Assembly: GCA_002104905.1 (NCBI GenBank)
Contig: MCFE01000766.1
Location: 1-38,208, forward strand
Length of the DNA stretch: 38,208 nt
Reading direction: 5' to 3'
Origin: Basidiobolus meristosporus CBS 931.73
Taxonomy: Eukaryota > Basidiobolomycota > Basidiobolomycetes > Basidiobolales > Basidiobolaceae
Part shown: piece after piece, positions 1 through 9,089 of the stretch
How positions within the stretch are numbered: the first letter of the stretch is position 1
Layout of the letters: each line of letters begins with the position of its first letter
Notes under the pieces: model-generated
Database searches by the model: none
What the model saw: only the letters and a program-made list of their open reading frames with translations
Told to the model about the DNA's origin: nothing
Translations under genes and position numbers: made by a program

Positions 1-335
1 TCAATCTGACACATGAAAGTAAGAGAAACTGTTGAGTCAGAAATTAAGGGGTGTGAAAAGGAGGCAATAGCCAATCAATGCACACAAATGTAAAAGGTGA
101 TAGAGTGTCTGGGATCAGAAACTGAGCAAATTAGCAAGGAACCAATTAAAAGCCACTTATACATTGTTGTGATGAAAAATTTTGACCAAGGTTTTGTGAA
201 ACCTGGGGTGTGATTATTCTTCAATGGTCTCTAGACAGTGTCCTGACAGGATCAGTGCCTCTTATACATGGAACTTTAACTTTGTGATGGCCTTTTGATG
301 GGAACATTACAATAATTTTTCATAGGGTTGTATAA
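1..335 (+). repeat. Repeat X, first copy, and junction with transposase copy A
   Basis: No intact gene is visible. Positions about 100-310 are a diverged copy of the sequence found on the minus strand at 3300-3960; shared blocks include 'aaaagccacttat', 'gtgatgaaaaattttgacc' and 'tttgtgatggccttttgatg'. Positions 312-330 carry the block 'ataatttttcatagggtt', which also occurs near 17131-17150, 25492-25515 and 29200-29219 beside Tnp2 elements. Transposase-like sequence follows directly. There is no CpG dinucleotide in this stretch. Confidence 0.5.
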
Positions 336-1916
336 CAGCACCTAGCTCTACTTGTCACCTTGTGAAAACTGAGTTAGGTGAGTTTATGATGCCTTTGGAC
401 TCACCTTGGCCATCTGAATATGGCATGCAGAGTGATTGGGCTGAAGAAGAAGGCTCACTTTGGATTGGGAGCCTATGTCCCCTAATAACAGTGCCCTGCA
501 TGAGCCAAGCAAAATCCCAAAATGCTATGAGACAACACCCATAGAAAAAATGCCAAGCTACTTTATGGAGCCAAGTGAGCCCAGTAAGCCATCCACTGAT
601 GAGCAATGTGAAGTTGTGGCCAGAGAAGTGGCATGTTTCCACAAATATCAGTAATAGAGGCATTGAGGATTTACTACTGCTTCTTGCTAGAATGATTCCC
701 AGATGCAACATTCCATGAACATGGTGCAAATGGGTAACCATTATGCAACTGGCAACATATGACCCAGACACTATCCTGCTACCAACATATGTTAAGAGTG
801 CATGGCATTTACATCAGAAAATGCCACCATTTCAAGGTGTCCAGCTTGTCAGGAATCCACCTTCATAGGAGGAGAATATGGAACACACTCTTGATATATT
901 CCATCAATACCCCATCTACAGAAGCTTATGTAGTCCTACAAACTTTATGATGCTATACAGCACCACACTCAGTATCAATCAAGCATAAACATTTCCAATA
1001 CATTTGATGGCAAACATTATAAACAACCAAGAAACAAGGGCTACTTTGAAGGTGTGTTTGACCATGCCTTTGCCTTGGCACCTGATAGCTTCTCATTAAA
1101 CAAATGCTCTACCTGCCAATCCTGCTGGCCACTGATTCACATCAACTCATATTTGCCTCCTATTGTATAGTATAAAGGAGTAATCCCAAGGTAGTCTCAC
1201 CGATATCTGGACCCAAATCCCATAGCTACATGTATCCATTGCTGGATGAATTTTGGATGCTTTCCAGCAGGATAATACTAAGTGGCCGGCATTTCAAGGT
1301 GCATACTATTATCTGCATTAGAGATGCCCAGCAATCTCCAAGATAGCCAGCTTTTCTGGGTATAGTGGATGGTATTGCTGTCAAATGGGTGTGATCCAGG
1401 GGACTTACCTCATAGCTCACACACATTAGTATACCCAAACATCAACACTAAGAACATAAACTTCCCACACATAAAGCATACATAAGTCAGCATATAATGG
1501 CCGCAAAGCTGGCACACTATGAGCCATTGGCTGGAAAATGGATTTGATTTGAAACCTTTGATACATATGATTGAGGGTATCTGCTGGAGCAAAAGGTCTC
1601 CACTGGAAGTAGCTTGCACATGGTGGACAGCCAGGGAGAGTAGGAAAATTATAAGGACATATATGCACATGGAGACACCTATGCCTTTGGCAATAAGAAG
1701 CTAAGCAGTCCCAATATGCAAGTAATCAGTTAAGCAATGCAGAGTTGTGAAGGGTGCAACAGGTGCCTATTTTCCATTATCAAAGCTTTATCAAGTATGT
1801 TGGGTTTCTCTTGGTCACAAGCAAGTTTACACACCATTCAATACAGAACTTGTACACACAAGTGCTGGAGTCTACCTATAAGGAGGACTAGAATCTAGCA
1901 ATGAGAAGTAATGTGT
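336..1916 (+). pseudogene. Tnp2/Plavaka-like transposase, copy A, 5' and middle part (decayed)
   Basis: Remnant of a Tnp2-type (CACTA/Plavaka-like) DNA transposase, a nuclear enzyme that would excise and reinsert its own element. The reading frame changes several times and contains stops. About 360-540 corresponds to the Ser/Pro-rich N-terminal part (block GEFMMPLDSPWPSEYG). About 740-900 corresponds to the Cys-containing block read as NSCMAFTS..C..C in copies B and C. About 1000-1145 gives FEGVFDHAFALAPDSFSLNK followed by SCWPLI, the typical 'ALALDGFSL..CWP' region of the family. About 1205-1260 matches the LDSYLYPLLDE block. A deletion at about 1615-1625 joins the middle of the gene to a C-terminal part (GQPGRV-like sequence) through a short 'gcacatg' homology, removing the DUF4218-like region. 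The 3' end continues after the inverted-repeat insertion at 1917-2582. Family assignment comes from recognised motif order, without a database search. Confidence 0.65.
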
Positions 1917-2582
1917 TAGACTTGCTCTGTTAGATTGTGCCATATTGAGCCATGAGTGCCAAATAGTGCCATAGTATGCCATAGAGGCCAAGCCTATTTG
2001 TACCTGGGCAGAGTCTGTGAAACAGAGCTGCTCATTTTTATGCAAATCAGCCCCTGTTTCCAGCCCTCCAAGCCAGAGATAATTGACTTATTAACCCTTT
2101 TTTTGTGATCAATATTTTGTCTGATATGTTAAAGCAAAGCAACGCTGAAGTCATTTACTTGCTACTATATATCCATGGCACTCTGAGTCTAGCTGCATAG
2201 GCTTGCAACATGTCACAAAAATGCATGGTACTATCTTGGTAAACTGCTACTATTAGGCACTGTAATTGCTTGGTATAGGTTATGCTTTAGGCTAATATTT
2301 AAATACAGTGCCCAATAATTATAATGGACCAAGATAGTCCATGAGTACTATGCACTAAGTGCATGTCTTCAGCTCATCTGTGCCCCTTCAGATCCTGCAC
2401 AACATTAAGCCCAAAAAAAGGGTCAAAAAATGGATTTTCTCCAGCGTAGTGAGTTAAGCACAAAGGCTGCTTTGGATTAGCATGTAGAATTATGTTTCAC
2501 ATTGTGTAGCTAAATGTAGGTCTGCTATGCTACAGTTTGGCACTCATGGCTCAATTTGAAACTACCAAACAGAACAAGTCTA
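1917..2582. mobile_element. 666-bp nonautonomous element with about 50-bp terminal inverted repeats
   Basis: The left end (tagacttgctctgtt...) and the reverse complement of the right end (tagacttgttctgtttgg...) match over about 50 bp, including the shared internal block 'attgagccatgagtgccaaa' at 1953-1972 and, inverted, 2536-2555. Further inward, 'ggtactatcttggt' near 2228-2241 pairs with 'accaagatagtcc' near 2328-2340, so much of the element could fold back on itself. No ORF of note is present. The insertion interrupts the 3' part of transposase copy A. A 9-bp imperfect flanking duplication (aatgtgtta / tatttgtta, 7 of 9 identical) can be drawn, which would suit a Mutator- or hAT-type MITE, but the superfamily is uncertain. 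Confidence 0.7.
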
Positions 2583-3000
2583 TTTGTTAAATGCAAAAAA
2601 ATTATTTGTGGTTATTCAGGAAGAACTCATGGCCAAGGTGGCAGCAGCCAAGTATAGTTTGCAAGATGTACATGTTACCAGCAATCTGAGGTATATGGCT
2701 ACTTTGCAAGTGTGGCACTAAATAGCTGCAAAGTTGAGGCAATAGTTGTGTATCAACTACAGCATCTATTGTGGATTTACAGATGCTTGTAAGCAGGAGG
2801 CCATAGTTTTCTTTTATTTGAACTATTTGTGGAGTGCCCAAGGTAGTAATGTGTAAGCAACTGAAGCAGGATGATTGTACAGAGGAATAACAGAACTGTG
2901 CAAAGGGGGGTAGAGAAAGAAGATATTGTTCTTGTAAATAGATAAGGTAGCCTTAAACAGAACTGGTTGTAGGCTGCCATAATGGTCATTGTACCTATCT
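2583..3000 (+). pseudogene. Tnp2-like transposase, copy A, 3' end (decayed)
   Basis: This is the C-terminal coding region of copy A after the inverted-repeat insertion. It aligns by eye with 16430-16800 and 28550-28860: 'ttgcaagatgtacatgttaccagca', 'tggctactttgcaagtgt', 'agcaggaggccatagtttt' and 'ggtagagaaagaagatat' recur in the same order. In the best preserved copies this part ends in a basic stretch (about RGRKRKYHLVNWY). Stops and frameshifts are dense here and no continuous frame remains. Confidence 0.6.
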
Positions 3001-3300
3001 TAATAGCCTCTGCACCTAAATGTCCATTAATGCTTTGGTATAAGCAGACAATATACTACACTTGTTCCTCTAGACAGTGACACAAAGTGTCAGGCAGTTC
3101 ATAGTGTTAGACTTGTATGGCACTCTACGGTACCATCTGGTATTAAAATTCTCACCATGATGCCAGTGGTAAGATGCGGCCAGTGACAATTTTGCCAGAT
3201 CTTATTTACATTGCTCAGAGTAGTGCTCTTCTTACTACAGTTACTCTTTGTAAAGTTACAGACACATTTTGCTCAATGGACATCTGCTTATATGACTATA
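3001..3300. other. Intergenic, with a short companion-gene fragment
   Basis: No gene is seen. Positions 3026-3055 ('attaatgctttggtataagcagaca') match the inside of the Tnp2 companion gene at 6410-6436, which suggests that a deleted companion gene once followed transposase copy A, as it follows copy B. The rest is unassigned. Confidence 0.4.
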
Positions 3301-3959
3301 CTGTCCCTATGAAAGATATGTGCTATTATCATGTCACAAGGCCTTCATAATATCAGAATCCCTTGACTATGTGGCAGTAGATCAATCAGGGGACCATACA
3401 GAGACTTTAAAAACTAATTGCACCCAGATTTCACAAAAAACCTGGTCAAAGCTTTTCATCACACCAACTCATAAGTGGCTTTTGGTTGGTATTCTGCCAA
3501 TTCTCTCAATTTCAGATCTGCTGTAATGCCATTTTTTGATGACTGTGGCAATAGCACTACTGCTTTATACCACTGTTCATTCACTGACTCCCAAACATCT
3601 TGGTCTTTAGTCAGCATTGCTATGTCCAACACCTCATCAGCCAGTCTTTGCAACAAATCCTTCCACTGTTCAAGTGTGTTTTGCTGAGCACTGTGCTTAA
3701 ATACACTGTGAACAATGATTGTGATCATCTCATCAAAAGGCCATCACAAAACTTAAGTTCCATGGCTTAAAGGTATTGATGCTGTTGAGACATTATGCAG
3801 TGACCATCTATAAATAGTGCACTCCAGATTTTGCCAAGAACTTGCTCAAAATTTTTCATCACAACAATACTTAAGTGGTGTTTGATTGGTCCTCTTTCAA
3901 CTCCCTCAGTTTCTGATGTTAAACGCTCAATCACCTCCTACATTCGAGAACTAAGATTG
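3300..3959 (-). pseudogene. Unrecognised protein remnant (repeat X, two related units)
   Basis: I do not recognise this gene. The longest clean stretch on the minus strand is 3728-3459 (89 codons), acidic and helix-like, with LEQWKDLLQRLADEV and WESVNEQWYKAV as notable segments. Sequence to its right (3959-3730) reads into it with two stops. The two halves are themselves related: both contain a GATGAAAA..TTTGA block followed by 'gtgatggcctttt'-type sequence. A third, inverted copy lies at 1-310, so transposase copy A is bracketed by repeat X in opposite orientations. It could be a second gene of a transposon, a long terminal inverted repeat region, or an independent repeat. It is cut at 3960 by a Copia-1 LTR. 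Confidence 0.4.
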
Positions 3960-4328
3960 TGTTGGAATATTGGACTATTTGGTATCATTCTGCAGCTAAA
4001 AATTTACTTAAAGATTCTGGACTAGTCTTGGTAACTGTGGGACTAATTTACAGCCCTAACTTTGCCACTTTCTTCAGATCTATGATCTTATGATTATTCC
4101 CCTATAGTCAGGATCAAATTAGCACTAATACTAACTACTATGTACTAACCCGGAAACTTTTACAGAATGCTCCTGAATATTGAGAAACCCTCCTTACTTG
4201 GTGTTACAGCTGTATTACTTCTACAAAGGTATAAATACTGAGCTTCTTTATTAATAAACAACAGTTCAACTATTATCACTATTTCTTGATAAGTTCCTTA
4301 TATCCAAATCACTTCTTGAATTACAACA
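3960..4328 (+). repeat. Copia-1b 5' LTR
   Basis: This 369-bp LTR begins TGTTGGAATATTGG and ends ...TTACAACA, and is collinear with both LTRs of Copia-1a (17698-18065 and 22818-23186). A TATA-like 'tataaata' lies near 4230 and 'aataaa' near 4253, giving the promoter and polyadenylation signals expected of an LTR. There is no matching 3' LTR, because the element is truncated near 5993. Confidence 0.9.
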
Positions 4329-4342
4329 AGTTATGAGTCAAA
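4329..4342 (+). other. Copia-1b primer-binding site (mutated)
   Basis: The sequence AGTTATGAGTCAAA directly abuts the LTR end. It is a decayed version of the GGTTATGAGCCCCA found after the other Copia LTRs of the window (18066, 30866, 37028), which match the anticodon arm of initiator tRNA-Met. Confidence 0.7.
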
Positions 4343-4363
4343 TTGCCTTAATCTATTTCAAAG

Positions 4364-4870
4364 ATGACTTCTACCAGCAAACAGAACAACACAAACATCT
4401 TTCCTGTAAAAGAGAGGTTTGATGGAAAGAACTAAAGACTTTGGAGAATCAAGATGCAGATCTACCCTGAGGAAAGGAAGTTTTGGAATACAGTAATAGG
4501 AAAAGAAGTTGAGCTCAAAGGTACAGCAGAAGAAGTGGAGAAGTTTCAACAGAAGGAGCGAAAGGCCTTTAATGCCATATGTATCAATGTGCAAGATTCC
4601 TTTGTTGGACAAATCCATGCCTCAAATACTGCCAAAGCAGCATGGGAATCCTTAGAGAAGATCTTTAGAGCAAAGTCAGTATCAAGCAAGCTTTATTTGA
4701 AACAAAAGTTCTTCAACATGAGGAAGAAGCCAGATGATCACATGATACAACTCATTACCAAAATGGAGACACTTGCAGAAGAACTTTACAGTATTAATGC
4801 TGGTGTTGATGATGAAGAATAGATACTCTGTCTGCTTTGCAGCCTACCAGATGAATATGATCCACTCATA
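4364..4870 (+). pseudogene. gag: Copia-1b gag remnant
   Basis: Ty1/copia Gag, the capsid-like protein that packages element RNA in cytoplasmic particles. The start is the ATG at 4364, equivalent to 18102 in Copia-1a; the N-terminus MTSTSKQ is conserved. Stops interrupt it at about 4435 (a Cys or Trp codon after FDGKN) and at 4820 (after GVDDEE). The block HASNTAKAAWESLEKIF and the helix FFNMRKKPDDHM are typical of UBN2-type copia Gag. The frame ends in a T-run at about 4870-4880, where a deletion jumps straight into integrase; zinc knuckle and protease are missing. It is nearly identical to Copia-1a over this stretch. Confidence 0.85.
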
Positions 4871-4880
4871 CTTTTTTTTT

Positions 4881-5993
4881 ACTCCACAGCAAAATGGAGT
4901 ATCAGAATGAGCAAATAGAACAATGGTAGCAATGTGAAGATCAATGTTACATGATAAGGGAATGGAACACAGGTTTTGGGCTAAATCTGTTGCTACTGCA
5001 GTATACATCAAGAACAGTTGCGCAACAACAGTGCTACATAATTTTATACCCTTTGAAGCATATGCAGGCAAAAAACCAGATCACCAGCACCTAAAGATCT
5101 TTGGCAGTGATGTTTTTTATCACATCCCTGACAAAAAACACTCAAAGTTGGAACCAAAGAGTAGGAAAGAGATCTTTCTTAGGTATTGTGAAGATACTAA
5201 AGGGTATAAGTGTATGATGGCAAAATTCAGAAGCTGATCAAGAGCAGGGACATTGTATTTGAGGGGAATTCAGATCAGAAAGACACAGAAATCACTGGCC
5301 AGCTGCCTAATGATGCAATCAACACTAATGAAGAAGATACGTACCAAATCCAGCCAGATACAGAAGATACTTCTACCAGTACCAGATCAGAACTGATTAT
5401 CCCGGTTAGGAGATCTACCAGAATAAGAAATGCCCTTGGATCCTGGTGGCAGACATCCAATGATCATGAAAAAGCTTATCTTGCCTTATGTGCCACAGAA
5501 TCTGGAACAGGCAATGGACAGTCCAGATGCTACTATGTGGTAACAAGCCATGCAGGAGGAGTACCAATCACCAATCAAGGCAAAAACATGGGAACTGGTA
5601 GACTTACCAAATGGGAGAAAGCCAATAGGATGCAGATAGGTCTACAAGATCAAGATAACCTCAAATGGTGCCATTGATAAGCGCAAGTTTAGATTGGTGG
5701 CTAAAGGCTATTACCAGATCCAGGGACTAGACTTTAAGGAACCATTTGCTCTGGTTGCCAAGTTTAACTCCATTAGGACAGTACTAGCCCTGGTAGCTGT
5801 ACACAGCCTAGATCTACATTAAATGGACATCAAAACAGTCTTTCTACTTGGGGATTTGCAAGAAACTATATATATGGAGCAACCAGAAGGTTTTACCAAT
5901 CCAAAAGACCCCCATAAGGTGTGCAAGCTTAGAAAACTGTTGTATGGGCTTAAGCAGGCACCTAGAGCATGGTATAACAAGATTGACACATTT
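4881..5993 (+). pseudogene. pol: Copia-1b integrase C-terminal part to reverse transcriptase, truncated
   Basis: The sequence resumes inside the integrase at the block PQQNGV(S/A)E, the third acidic residue of the catalytic triad. It continues through the copia-specific region (FWAKSVATAVYIKNS, PFEAYAGKKPD, LKIFGSDVFYHIPD) into the linker RRSTRIRNALGSWW and the first reverse transcriptase motifs ([27 protein letters not shown]). The frame shifts at least three times, at about 5220, 5500 and 5680, and contains several stops. It ends at about 5993, before the YVDD motif, where unrelated sequence begins, so no RNase H or 3' LTR is present. The copy is inactive. Confidence 0.85.
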
Positions 5994-6159
5994 GTGATGG
6001 TGTGCTAGACTTCTGACAGCCTCTCATATATTAGCCCACTCTTCTTAATTGCATTAAATTGCTTCATGGATCTTCAATGTATTTTGACTTTTAGGATTTG
6101 GCATAAACTCCACATTGTCTCCCTCACATGCTGTGATAGGTAATTCTGTGAGCTTTATC
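5994..6159. other. Unassigned stretch between Copia-1b and the companion gene
   Basis: No gene is recognised. On the minus strand it may hold the decayed 3' end of the companion gene that begins at 6760. The left edge is the truncation point of Copia-1b. Confidence 0.3.
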
Positions 6160-6760
6160 TATGGGCACTATTGTTGTGCTTCACAGAGTGTGCAGTGTTC
6201 CTGTACTGTCACACTGGGAGATTCCTCAATTCATGGTGGTGACTTTGAGCAACTTAAGTTCCTTCTTTGCAGTAAAGACACTGCTTTCTTTACCTGGGAT
6301 ATTGATTGCTCTAAACATATTAACCACCCATCCTGCTTCTGGACTATATCCTGATTTCTCTGGGCCATTGCATCTATCCTATCAGCCACAGTACCTACTT
6401 ACTTGATTAATGCTTTGGTATGAGCTGACAACATACTTGCAAATACAGGTGGTGGTGACAACATGACTGCAACTTGCTGGTCCTCAACTGCAGGTACTGC
6501 ATATGCTACATTCTCATATGCCAGAGCATAACAGTCAGCTTGTGGCTCTGCAGGGGTTCTCAATTGCATACTTGATTGAAGGTCTGAGGAGTCCACATAA
6601 TCCCTTGAGTGGGCACACTGTCCACAGGGCCTTTTTTGCATGTAGCCCCGCTTGTTGCACTGAATGTCAAATCAAGCTGTTGCCCAACCATTCTTCTATT
6701 GCTGTCAGCCATGGAGTTTGATTGCAAACTAGACAACTTTGCTTTATTTTTAGTTGGCAT
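6160..6760 (-). pseudogene. Tnp2 companion gene, copy B (unknown function)
   Basis: This minus-strand gene is divergent from transposase copy B, whose start is 222 bp away. The start codon at 6758-6760 opens MPTKNKAKLS, matching MPTKIKANLS in copy C (17601). The protein begins with a basic Ser/Thr-rich segment and continues through a frameshift near 6600 into DYVDSSDLQSSMQLRTPAEP and the polar VEDQQVAV block. After a stop near 6399 comes a predicted coiled coil (VADRIDAMAQRNQDIV, then LEQSISQVKKAVSLLQRR) reaching about 6230. I recognise no catalytic domain. It occurs beside several Tnp2 copies, so it is probably a second transposon-encoded protein, perhaps DNA-binding or an assembly partner. 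That role is inference from position alone. Confidence 0.6.
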
Positions 6761-6982
6761 ATATATGGAAGTAAGTCAAACAAAAGGGGAATTAGTATTA
6801 CATTTATATGTTTATGTGGTGCCACAACTGCATTTATAATGCTTACTATGCCAAGTCATCATTGAATCCTACATTCATGCAGTTGCAATGTCTTAAATAC
6901 AAGATGGTCTTTAGTTCATATGATTATTGACAAAAAAGTAATATAATAGGGTTATGTTTTTGAAGGTCAAACCATTTGCCCC
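6761..6982. promoter_or_regulatory. Divergent intergenic region, companion gene / transposase B
   Basis: These 222 bp separate two divergent start codons (6760 minus, 6983 plus). An AT-rich 'catatatatgg' lies immediately upstream of the companion start. The block 'gccacaactgcatttataatgcttactatg' region (about 6821-6850) and the following 'catcattgaatcc' recur in copy C at about 17661-17697 and 23190-23203, split there by Copia-1a. It is the natural place for a shared promoter; I cannot identify specific factor sites. Confidence 0.45.
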
Positions 6983-8722
6983 ATGGACCAGACTACTTTG
7001 ACTCAATGCTGCAGGAGAAGAAAACAAAGAATAAGTGGCTATTGTAGCAAGCCTCTCAGCCTTGAAGAATGCAGACAGCATAGGAAATATCACAAGGATC
7101 ATGGCCAGTGTTTCACCACACAAGTCATATTTGACCATTCATTGGTCACTACTGCACCAACATTATCTTGCTGACCAGTTGATACCTCTATATTGGCACC
7201 TGGATGTCTTTGTCACCTTGCGCAAACTGAGTCAGGTGAGTTTGTGACACCTTTAGGCTCACCTCAGCCTTCCAAATATGGCACACAGAGTGGTAGGTCT
7301 GCCAAAGAAGGTTCACTCATGGATTGTGAGTCTATCTCCCCTAACAACACTACCACATATAAGCCTGGTCAAATACCTATATGCAATGACACAACACCTG
7401 TTGAAACAAATGCAAAGGATACTTTATGGAGCCAAGTGAGCCCAGTAAGCCATCTACTTATGAATGATGTAATGTTGTGGCTAGTGAGGTGGCTCATTTC
7501 CACTAATATCAGTAATTAGGGCTTTGAGGATTTTGCACTACTTCTTGCCAAAATCATACTGGGATGCAACTACCATGCATATGGTACAAGTGGAAAACTG
7601 TCATGTGGCTGGCAACATATGATCCAGAGACTATCCTGATTCCATCATGTGTTAGCAGTTGCATGGCATTCACATCCAAAAATGCTACCAATGCAACATG
7701 TCTAAATTGTCAGAAATCCACCACCATTGAGGGAAAACATTGTTCACACATCTGATGTATTCTAATAATGCCCTGTCTGAGGCAGCTGATGCAGTCTGTC
7801 AAATATTCCAAAGCTATACAGTGCTGCACTCAGTAACAATCAAGTACAAACATATCTGATATATCCAGTGGCAAACATTACAAACAGCTAAGAAACAAGG
7901 GCTAATTTGAAGGTATGTGTGACCATGCATTTGCCTTAGCACTTGATGAATTCTCATTAAACCAGTACTCTACCAGCAAATCCTGCTGGCCACCAATTCT
8001 CATCAATCTGAAGCTGCCAACCATCTTACAGTATCAGAGCAATAATTTGATAGAAGTCTTACTGGTATATGTGCCTAAATCTCCATCCAACCTGGATAGC
8101 TACCTGTATCCACTGCTAGATAAATTCTATATGCTTTCCAGCAGGACAATAGTACATGGCCATCATGTAAAAGTGCATATTTTTATCTGCATGGGATATA
8201 CCCCAGCCATCAGCAAGATAACAGGTTTTTCTGGGCGCAATGGATAGTATTGCTGTCAAACATGTGAGATCCAAGGGATTTACTCTATAACTCACGCATA
8301 TTATACTAATTAAAGTGCAGCATTAAGTGCATTATCTATCCACAGAGAGAATGAACCAAAGTTGGCATGCAATTGCAGCAAAGTTGGCAGGCTACAAGCC
8401 ATAGGCCAGAATCTGGAATCAATTGGAAACCGGAGATACTCAAGATAGAGGGTATCTGTTGGAGCAAAAGCTATCCACTGGGAGCAATGCATTTGCATTG
8501 CAACAATATTCCTCTACTAATGACCAAGTTGTACATTGGGTATTTCAAGCTAAATGATCCCTTCAAGATACCGGAGAAATTTGAAAGAATTGGCAAGATA
8601 TTACAGAGTTTCCGCTACCCTAAGTACCTCTCATGGGCTTCAATTAATATTCATTTGCATATGCAACAATACAAAGGCAAAGACTGGATGAACTGGATAT
8701 CTATTTATTCAAGTGGTGTTCT
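6983..8722 (+). pseudogene. Tnp2/Plavaka-like transposase, copy B, 5' part
   Basis: This is the best preserved 5' part of the Tnp2-type transposase. The ATG at 6983 gives a short N-terminus with a Cys/His cluster (YCSKPLSLEECRQHRKYHKD, C and H spaced like a small zinc finger), then a stop, then a Ser/Pro-rich region (GEFVTPLGSPQPSKYG at about 7225). After frame changes come CVSSCMAFTSKNATNATC (7648-7701), a Cys-pair block, and then 7915-8247, an open stretch with FALALDEFSLN, CWPPILINLKLP, LDSYLYPLLDKFY and PAISKITGFSGRNG. These are the hallmark Tnp2/Plavaka blocks in the right order. From 8367 the frame reads through PEKFERIGKILQSFRYPKYL. The gene is cut at 8722 by Gypsy-1 (duplication TTCT) and resumes at 15672. 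Confidence 0.75.
8719..8722. repeat. Target-site duplication of Gypsy-1, left (TTCT)
   Basis: TTCT directly precedes the LTR terminus at 8723 and is repeated at 15672-15675 after the opposite terminus. Removing 8723-15675 restores 'caagtggtgttctgaagcc', which matches the uninterrupted transposase copy D (minus strand near 24880-24900). Confidence 0.85.
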
Positions 8723-9089
8723 TGTTACAAGTCTTGTTATAAGAGTTTTAGAGGAGTAGGGAGTTTAGCTAGTATTGTATTCACCAAAACTTGAACTGAT
8801 TTTATTAAGGTTCCAACAGCTCCTTTTATACATTTTGCCAGATCAATTGCTGACTAATTGTATTTCCTAATGCAGGTTGTGGCTGATGACTCACTTGATT
8901 GCATCATCATCACCCAACAAGATCCTACTTAATCTATCTATTTCTGTCTGATAAGGATCTGCTGATTCATTTGCTGACTAATGCTACTGATTTCCTAGAT
9001 AATACTGATATAATGATAACCTAAACATATACTAATTGATTTGACTAAAAACTGATCTAACTTAAACATTCAAGCAGCGGATCATAACA
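8723..9089 (-). repeat. Gypsy-1 3' LTR
   Basis: This 367-bp LTR reads, on the minus strand, from TGTTATGATCCGC to ...CTTGTAACA. It is collinear with the LTRs at 12376-12743 and 15304-15671. A polypurine tract (minus strand TAGTAGGGGAGAA, 9090-9102) lies immediately upstream of it, as needed for plus-strand priming. Confidence 0.9.

Noticed and set aside
355-771. 138-codon open stretch on the minus strand
   Set aside because: It is antisense to the Ser/Pro-rich region of transposase copy A and has no counterpart opposite copies B and C. It is a chance open frame.
1410-1670. Overlapping minus-strand open frames of 80-86 codons
   Set aside because: They are antisense to transposase copy A across its deletion joint; no conservation in the other copies.
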